Made by a program: the position numbers and the translations under genes. The notes under the pieces are model-generated. The model worked only from the letters and a program-made list of their open reading frames with translations, ran no database searches and was not told the DNA's origin. From Gallionellales bacterium CG03_land_8_20_14_0_80_55_15 (GTDB lineage Bacteria; Pseudomonadota; Gammaproteobacteria; Burkholderiales; Gallionellaceae): a stretch of 23,904 nt of DNA. This document shows positions 19,287-23,904 of this stretch, in pieces. Where the stretch lies: contig PEUR01000216.1 in assembly GCA_002780675.1 (NCBI GenBank), positions 1 through 23,904 on the forward strand, given 5' to 3'. The number at the start of each line of letters is the position of its first letter. Positions within the stretch are counted from its first letter, which is position 1.

Positions 19287-20352
19287 CCACCCGCCATAAC
19301 ATCGCCACAGCCAGCAGTAAAAATAGCCCCGTCATCGCCGTCGCACTGAACAAGGGTTGCCAGTCATTGAGCGCCCCCAGACTGGCAAACAGGCGACCAA
19401 CGAAGTGGAACAGCAATCCCAGCACGATCCCCAGGAATACCATCACACTGACACCGCCAGAACGTCGCTGATACGATGCAAAGGGTAGCGCCAGCACCAT
19501 CATCACCAGCAAGGCAAACGGATAAACCAGCTTATTCCACATCGCGATTTCGTAGCGCGCACTTTTTTGCTTGTTTTCCTTCAAGTGAGCGGCATATTTA
19601 TACAAATCATAAGCAGACATTTGTTCCGGCACGACCAGCATTACACTCATGATGCCCGGTGTCAGCGCTGACCCCCATTGCTGACTTTGCGACGCATGGG
19701 TCGTAACACCGAGCTTGTCAAAACGCGTTTCCACAACGCCTTCCAACAGCCAATTCCCCGGCTTGAGATAGCTTGCACTATCGGCACTGATGATTTTTTG
19801 CAGATGAAATGTCTCATCAAAACTGTAAATGGCGATGCCCGACAAGCTGGTGTCAGGCAATACACTTTTAACGTTCACAAAATTACGCTCATCCTTGACC
19901 CAAACGCCGGAACGAAATGCCTGCAAGGAAACAGCGGAATTTTGCACTTTGAGACGCAGTTTCTGTGCCATGCGCTCACTGGGCGGCGCAATCAATTCAC
20001 CCGACACAAAGCTCAGGACAATTAACGGCAGAGCGATTTTGCACAGCGCCCCCAGCATCTGGCCTGAAGAGACACCCGAAGCGCGGAATATGGTCAGTTC
20101 AGAATGTGCCGCCAGTTGCACCAGCGCAAAGATAGTGCCAACCAGCACCGCCACCGGAAACAATTCATAGATGTGTCCAGGGATGGTCAACACCACGAAC
20201 AACAGCACATATTTCAGGCTGTATTGGCCGTGCCCCATAACGCTAAGCTCATGAATAAAATCAAGAAAAGCAAATAACATAATGAGCGTGGCGAATACCA
20301 GCGCAACGCTGGCATATATTTCCTTGGCTAAATAACGAGTCAATAATTTCAT
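19276..20352 (-). CDS. lptG: LPS export ABC transporter permease LptG
   Basis: LptG pairs with LptF to form the inner-membrane channel of the LptB2FG transporter, which extracts lipopolysaccharide and hands it to LptC/A. The 358-residue protein starts LLTRYLAKEIYASVALVFAT and then has FLDFIHELSVMGHGQYSLKY. The first helices are followed by ELTIFRASGVSSGQMLGALC, the coupling-helix region. A periplasmic beta-jellyroll spans about residues 120-260, and C-terminal helices end the protein. ATG at 20350-20352 overlaps the lptF stop (ATGA). An in-frame extension to 20442 reads antisense-like non-family residues inside lptF and is rejected. Convergent with the DUF3106 gene. Confidence 0.96.
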   Translation of the reverse strand: MKLLTRYLAKEIYASVALVFATLIMLFAFLDFIHELSVMGHGQYSLKYVLLFVVLTIPGHIYELFPVAVLVGTIFALVQLAAHSELTIFRASGVSSGQMLGALCKIALPLIVLSFVSGELIAPPSERMAQKLRLKVQNSAVSLQAFRSGVWVKDERNFVNVKSVLPDTSLSGIAIYSFDETFHLQKIISADSASYLKPGNWLLEGVVETRFDKLGVTTHASQSQQWGSALTPGIMSVMLVVPEQMSAYDLYKYAAHLKENKQKSARYEIAMWNKLVYPFALLVMMVLALPFASYQRRSGGVSVMVFLGIVLGLLFHFVGRLFASLGALNDWQPLFSATAMTGLFLLLAVAMLWRVEKR

Positions 20353-21443
20353 TTTCTGAATACCCGATGCCACGAAAACAACTGGGTACGCCAATAAAAG
20401 AGCACGGCCACAATCAACAGCATCAAGGCGTGTATGCCCCACAGCCCGATGCCGGGCGCTAACTTACCCTGCCCTACCCACGCATTGGTCACACTAATCA
20501 TATTGCTGTACAGCATATACAACACGATCGCCAAAATCAGATTTAGCGACCTGCCAACACGCGGATTGACATAACTCAAGGGGATAGCCAGCAAAGCCAG
20601 TATCGCCGCGCTAATGGGCAAACCCAGCCGCCACTCCAGTTCGGACAAATTCCAGGTAGTGGGATTGCGCCATAATTCGGGGGTGGGCATGGTGCGCGCA
20701 ATGGGTTGAATTTGTAACGCTGCCGAAGATTCGATACGCATGGCGTAACGCTCAAATTCCACGATGCGATAATCGCGCTGCCCCGGCGTGCCTTCATAAC
20801 GGGTGCCATTTAGCAACACCAGGAAGCGGTCGCCATTCGGCAGCGTTTCCTGGAACCCTTCGCGAGCCACCATCGTACCCAGCTTGGAGTTTTGTACCGA
20901 ACGCACAAAAATATTACCGACGCGGTTGCTTCCGGCATCAACGTCCTCGATGAAATACACTCGGTCGGCCTGACTGGACTCGCGAAACATACCCGGCGTA
21001 ATCCCGGCAATTTCATCGCGGCTTTCCAATTTGTTCTTGAATTCATCGGCTTTTTGCAATGCCCAGGGCGACAAGACCAGACTCAGCACTGCGATCAGTG
21101 CCACTACCGGCATGGCATAGCTCAACACCGGGCGCATCCAGTACGTCAGACCGATGCCGGAACTGAACCACACCACCATCTCACTGTCGCGATAACAGCG
21201 CGACAAGGTCAGCAAAATGGACATGAACAAACTCATGGAAAGCAACACCGGAAAATAATTCAGCGCACTAAAACCCAGCAGTGCCAGCACGCCATCTACC
21301 GCCAGCTTGCCGCTGACCGCCTCACCCAGAAAACGGATCACCTGACTGACCACGACGATGCCCAGCAGAATGGAAAATATCAACAAGCCATTACCGATAA
21401 ATTCGCTCACTAATGCGCGATGAAACAGGCTCGCACGAAACAT
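20349..21443 (-). CDS. lptF: LPS export ABC transporter permease LptF
   Basis: LptF is the partner permease of LptG in lipopolysaccharide export. Started at ATG 21441-21443 it has 364 residues. The N-terminus FRASLFHRALVSEFIGNGLL aligns with the family (a short amphipathic stretch before helix 1). LLSMSLFMSILLTLSRCYRD and SEMVVWFSSGIGLTYWMRPV give the helix 2-3 and coupling-helix region. The jellyroll domain contains GITPGMFRESSQADRVYFIE, and three C-terminal helices begin at LEWRLGLPISAAILALLAIP. An ATG at 21480-21482 would add 13 polar residues. Neither start has a strong ribosome site. The gene is divergent from pepA; the strong pepA promoter begins three bases outside this start. Confidence 0.94.
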   Translation of the reverse strand: MFRASLFHRALVSEFIGNGLLIFSILLGIVVVSQVIRFLGEAVSGKLAVDGVLALLGFSALNYFPVLLSMSLFMSILLTLSRCYRDSEMVVWFSSGIGLTYWMRPVLSYAMPVVALIAVLSLVLSPWALQKADEFKNKLESRDEIAGITPGMFRESSQADRVYFIEDVDAGSNRVGNIFVRSVQNSKLGTMVAREGFQETLPNGDRFLVLLNGTRYEGTPGQRDYRIVEFERYAMRIESSAALQIQPIARTMPTPELWRNPTTWNLSELEWRLGLPISAAILALLAIPLSYVNPRVGRSLNLILAIVLYMLYSNMISVTNAWVGQGKLAPGIGLWGIHALMLLIVAVLFYWRTQLFSWHRVFRK

Positions 21444-21445
21444 TT

Positions 21446-21475
21446 TTGACTTAGTGCGGTAAGTTTGCGGATAAT
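21446..21475 (+). promoter_or_regulatory. Strong promoter of pepA
   Basis: TTGACT (21446-21451, five of six) and GATAAT (21470-21475, five of six) are separated by 18 nt. The predicted start at about 21482 gives a 32-nt leader containing GAGGAG six bases before the pepA GTG. The promoter lies head-to-head with the lptF start. Confidence 0.7.
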
Positions 21476-21513
21476 CAGACATTGCAACGTAACCTGAGAT
21501 TGAGGAGTAACGC

Positions 21514-22998
21514 GTGGAATTTAGCATAAAACAATGCAGCCCGGAAAAGCAGCATAGTGCCTGTGTCGTCGCGGGGGTCTATCAAGGCGGTCAATTATCG
21601 GCCGCTGCACAACAACTGGATGCAGCGGGAAACCGACAAATCAGCGCGCTCATCGAGCGCGGCGACATCACGGGCAAAGTGGGCAGCAGTTTGATGTTGC
21701 ACACACTTTCCGGCATCGCAGCCGAACGTGTGTTGCTGGTCGGGCTGGGCAAAGCTGATGAATTCAACGGCAAAAAATTCCTCGAAGTATTGCGCGCCAC
21801 CTTTACGGCACTGCAAAACTCGGTTTGTAAAAACGCTACCTTGTATCTCACCGATCTGGCAGTAACAGAACGCGACGCAATCTGGAAAATCAACCAGTCC
21901 ATCCTGCTCGCCGCCGAATCTGCTTACCGCTGCGACCATCTCAAGAGCAAACCCGCCGACCCGCCCACCCTGCACAAAATCCTCCTGGGTTGTGCCGATA
22001 AACCGGACGAAGCCGGACAAACCGCCGTGCAACAGGCCAGCGCGATAGCGGATGGCGTAAAGCTGGCCAAAGACCTGGGCAACCTGCCCGGCAACATCTG
22101 CACCCCGACTTATCTGGCAGATCAAGCCACCGATCTGGCTAAACAGCACAAACTCAAAGTGACCGTCCTCGAAGAAAAGGACATGGAAAAACTGGGCATG
22201 CACTCGCTGCTGTCGGTTTCAAGCGGTAGCCGCCAACCCGCCAAGCTGATTACCCTGGAATACCGTGGCGGCGACAAGAAACAAAAACCCATCGTGCTGG
22301 TCGGCAAGGGGCTTACCTTCGACGCGGGTGGCATTTCCATCAAACCCGGTGCTGGCATGGACGAGATGAAATACGATATGTGCGGTGCCGCCAGCGTGCT
22401 GGGCACGATGCACGCCATCGCCGAAATGTCGCTCAAACTGAACGTCGTCGCCGTCATCCCCAGCAGCGAAAATCTGCCGGATGGCGCGGCCAGCAAGCCC
22501 GGCGACATCGTGAAAAGCATGGCCGGCCTGACCATTGAAATCCTCAACACCGACGCAGAAGGTCGGCGCATCCTGTGCGATGCGCTGACCTATGCGGCGC
22601 GTTTCAAACCCGACACCGTAGTGGACATCGCCACCCTTACCGGCGCATGCGTCATCGCGCTGGGCCATGTCGCCAGCGGCTTGTACAGCAATCAGGACAC
22701 GCTCGCACATGAACTGTTTGCAGCGGGCGAATATGCGAATGACCGCGTTTGGCAGATGCCGCTATGGGACGAATACCAGCAGCAACTGGACAGCAATTTT
22801 GCCGACATGCAAGACATCGGCGGACGCGAGGCTGGCAGCATCACCGCCGCCTGCTTTTTGTCACGCTTCGCCGAAGACTACCGCTGGGCGCATCTGGATG
22901 TCGCAGGTACTGCCTGGAAATCCGGCAAGGAAAAAGGCTCGACCGGTCGCCCCGTGCCCTTACTCACGCAATACCTGATTAACCGCGCCAAATCGTAG
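21514..22998 (+). CDS. pepA: Leucyl aminopeptidase (M17 family)
   Basis: PepA removes N-terminal residues from peptides in the cytosol as a two-metal hexamer. In E. coli it also binds DNA in Xer recombination and carbamoyl-phosphate operon control. The 494-residue protein has the M17 core: VLVGKGLTFDAGGISIKPGA with the catalytic lysines and first metal aspartate, MKYDMCGAASVLG, and NTDAEGRRILCDAL at residues 345-358, containing the metal-binding Asp347/Glu349 and catalytic Arg351. The standard signature NTDAEGRL has Arg352 instead of Leu here. LTGACVIALG and GREAGSITAACFL follow. The start is GTG at 21514 with GAGGAG six bases upstream. The pepA-holC order is usual in proteobacteria. Confidence 0.97.
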   Translation: MEFSIKQCSPEKQHSACVVAGVYQGGQLSAAAQQLDAAGNRQISALIERGDITGKVGSSLMLHTLSGIAAERVLLVGLGKADEFNGKKFLEVLRATFTALQNSVCKNATLYLTDLAVTERDAIWKINQSILLAAESAYRCDHLKSKPADPPTLHKILLGCADKPDEAGQTAVQQASAIADGVKLAKDLGNLPGNICTPTYLADQATDLAKQHKLKVTVLEEKDMEKLGMHSLLSVSSGSRQPAKLITLEYRGGDKKQKPIVLVGKGLTFDAGGISIKPGAGMDEMKYDMCGAASVLGTMHAIAEMSLKLNVVAVIPSSENLPDGAASKPGDIVKSMAGLTIEILNTDAEGRRILCDALTYAARFKPDTVVDIATLTGACVIALGHVASGLYSNQDTLAHELFAAGEYANDRVWQMPLWDEYQQQLDSNFADMQDIGGREAGSITAACFLSRFAEDYRWAHLDVAGTAWKSGKEKGSTGRPVPLLTQYLINRAKS

Positions 22999-23020
22999 GG
23001 GCGTATGGCAATACGCCCCT
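22997..23020. repeat. Perfect 10-bp hairpin overlapping the pepA stop
   Basis: AGGGGCGTAT and ATACGCCCCT are perfect 10-bp inverted repeats around the loop GGCA. The left arm contains two bases of the pepA TAG. There is no U-tract, so it is not a standard terminator. GGGGCGTAT...ATACGCCCC palindromes are familiar to me as dispersed intergenic repeats in environmental proteobacteria, so this is probably one such copy, which is recollection rather than a search result. Confidence 0.75.
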
Positions 23021-23045
23021 GCACGCGCTTGTGAAATGAAATAAC

Positions 23046-23477
23046 ATGACCAAAGTAGATTTCTACACTGGCTCTCCCGACAAGCTGCGCAGCGCTTGCC
23101 AGTTAAGCCAGAAAGCCATGCAAAATGGGCTAAAAACCGTCATCAGCCTGCCCGATGCGGCAAGTTGCGACGCACTGGACAAACTGCTGTGGGTTTATCC
23201 CGACACAGGCTTTATTCCGCATTGCCTGAGCGATGCGCAACAAGCGGCACAAACCCCTGTTCTTTTGAGCTACAGCGGCAGCACCTTTCCGCATCACGAC
23301 TTGTTAATCAGCTTGTGCGCCGAGGCTCTGCCTTTTTTCAGCCGCTTCGACCGCCTCATTGAAATCATCGGCACGGATGAAGAAGACAGCCGCCTGGGGC
23401 GAGAACGCTACAAATTTTATCGGGATCGCGGCTACGAACTGCGCCATTTCGATCTATCCCGGGAACAACGCAAATGA
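23046..23477 (+). CDS. holC: DNA polymerase III subunit chi
   Basis: HolC (chi) links the clamp-loader complex to single-strand binding protein at the replication fork. The 143-residue product matches the E. coli length (147). It begins MTKVDFYTGSPDKLRSACQL and contains ALDKLLWVYPDTGFIPHCLS and LINLCAE-like residues (LLISLCAEALPFFSRFDRLI), then a C-terminal IIGTDEEDSRLGRERYKFYR typical of chi. It starts 47 bases after pepA, with a palindrome between, and its TGA overlaps the next ATG by four bases. Confidence 0.94.
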   Translation: MTKVDFYTGSPDKLRSACQLSQKAMQNGLKTVISLPDAASCDALDKLLWVYPDTGFIPHCLSDAQQAAQTPVLLSYSGSTFPHHDLLISLCAEALPFFSRFDRLIEIIGTDEEDSRLGRERYKFYRDRGYELRHFDLSREQRK

Positions 23478-23881
23478 CACAACAACCTGACAATGACAAA
23501 TTGCCCTGCCTGACTGAAATAGTCAGCGATAGCCGACTGGACGACTTACCCATCCTCACGGAAATCATCATTGAGGCTCCGGTCGGAGACCTCATAACTG
23601 GCGAGCAGCCGCTTAATCCCGCAGCTGCAACAGCGTTTCAGCCCGTCGTGCAGGAAGTCATCACGGCTGCTGTGCCACGCACCTTGACCGCAGAGGACAT
23701 GCAACTGTTGTTGCAGCCTATTGAAGCGCATCTCGAAACGGTTTTCACCAGCAAGCTCAACAGCCAGCTCGAACAACTGCAAAAACTGGCGGTTGATCTG
23801 GCGGTTAGCGAATTCAAGGCGAAACTCCCGCAATTGCTGCATGACGCATTGAACAAGACAGATGAAAGTGGTAAGTGGTAA
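23474..23881 (+). CDS. Conserved-context hypothetical protein downstream of holC
   Basis: I do not recognise a domain in this 135-residue acidic protein. The N-terminal half has two similar phrases, LPCLTEIV and LPILTEIIIE, suggesting a short repeated LPxLTEII motif at about residues 10-34, followed by an Ala/Pro-rich linker. The C-terminal half is predicted helical (MQLLLQPIEAHLETVFTSKL, then LEQLQKLAVDLAVSEFKAKL), possibly a coiled coil. There is no signal peptide or membrane helix. The ATG overlaps the holC stop (ATGA). Small genes of this type lie between holC and valS in betaproteobacteria, so valS may follow outside the window. The last codons (ESGKW-stop) are read from the tandem repeat at the window end. 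Confidence 0.75.
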   Translation: MTQQPDNDKLPCLTEIVSDSRLDDLPILTEIIIEAPVGDLITGEQPLNPAAATAFQPVVQEVITAAVPRTLTAEDMQLLLQPIEAHLETVFTSKLNSQLEQLQKLAVDLAVSEFKAKLPQLLHDALNKTDESGKW

Positions 23882-23904
23882 GTGGTAAGTGGTAAGTGGT
23901 AAGT
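23866..23904. repeat. AAGTGGT heptamer tandem repeat (runs off window end)
   Basis: Five perfect copies of AAGTGGT (23866-23900) plus four bases of a sixth continue to the window edge. The first two copies and part of the third encode the end of the preceding gene, with TAA at 23879-23881. The same heptamer occurs once at 14370-14376 within the ilvC-psd gap. It is a candidate variable-number repeat. Confidence 0.95.

Noticed and set aside
20353..20442. 30-residue N-terminal extension of LptG
   Set aside because: It lies inside lptF in another frame and does not resemble the LptG N-terminus; ATG at 20352 overlaps the lptF stop in the usual way.

Overview
The window is a compact, ordinary chromosomal segment of a betaproteobacterium. 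The best guess is a member of the Nitrosomonadales close to Gallionellaceae. This rests on gene order and protein flavour, not on any database search. Three syntenies recalled from betaproteobacteria support it: tRNA-Tyr/Gly/Thr followed by tuf; mlaFEDCB-ibaG-murA-hisG-hisD; and ilvB-ilvN-ilvC-psd-pssA-leuA. The order lptG-lptF divergent from pepA-holC is also typical. No prophage, insertion sequence, integron or CRISPR array is visible.

Layout. 1-516 (minus strand): the first 40 codons of tuf preceded by tRNA-Thr, tRNA-Gly and tRNA-Tyr, with a consensus-like promoter whose spacer is a perfect palindrome. 524-7238 (minus): one long head-to-tail unit, mlaF-mlaE-mlaD-mlaC-mlaB (outer-membrane lipid transport), ibaG, murA (peptidoglycan), hisG and hisD, probably driven from a promoter just upstream of mlaF. 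7268-9879: a yihY/BrkB-type membrane protein gene diverges from a wrbA-like/hugZ-like flavoprotein pair that ends in a bidirectional terminator. 9901-10971 (minus): a secreted double-module pentapeptide-repeat protein, the least ordinary gene here. 11174-17853 (minus): branched-chain amino acid and phosphatidylethanolamine genes ilvB-ilvN-ilvC-psd-pssA, then a leucine-rich leader peptide with mutually exclusive RNA hairpins in front of leuA. 17881-19221 (plus): an ECF sigma factor gene that seems to start at CTG, with DUF3619 and DUF3106 genes. 19276-21443 (minus): lptF-lptG. 21446-23904 (plus): pepA, holC and a small gene of unknown function whose 3' end runs into a heptamer tandem repeat that leaves the window.

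Functionally the window is rich in envelope biogenesis (Mla, MurA, LptFG, PssA/Psd) and amino acid synthesis (Ile/Val, Leu, His). No previously undescribed system is evident. The points most worth checking are the CTG start, the leuA leader/attenuator, the cysteine-capped pentapeptide protein, two predicted leaderless starts, and a set of related palindromic or heptameric intergenic sequences at 3763-3801, 14353-14427, 15477-15575 and 23866-23904.
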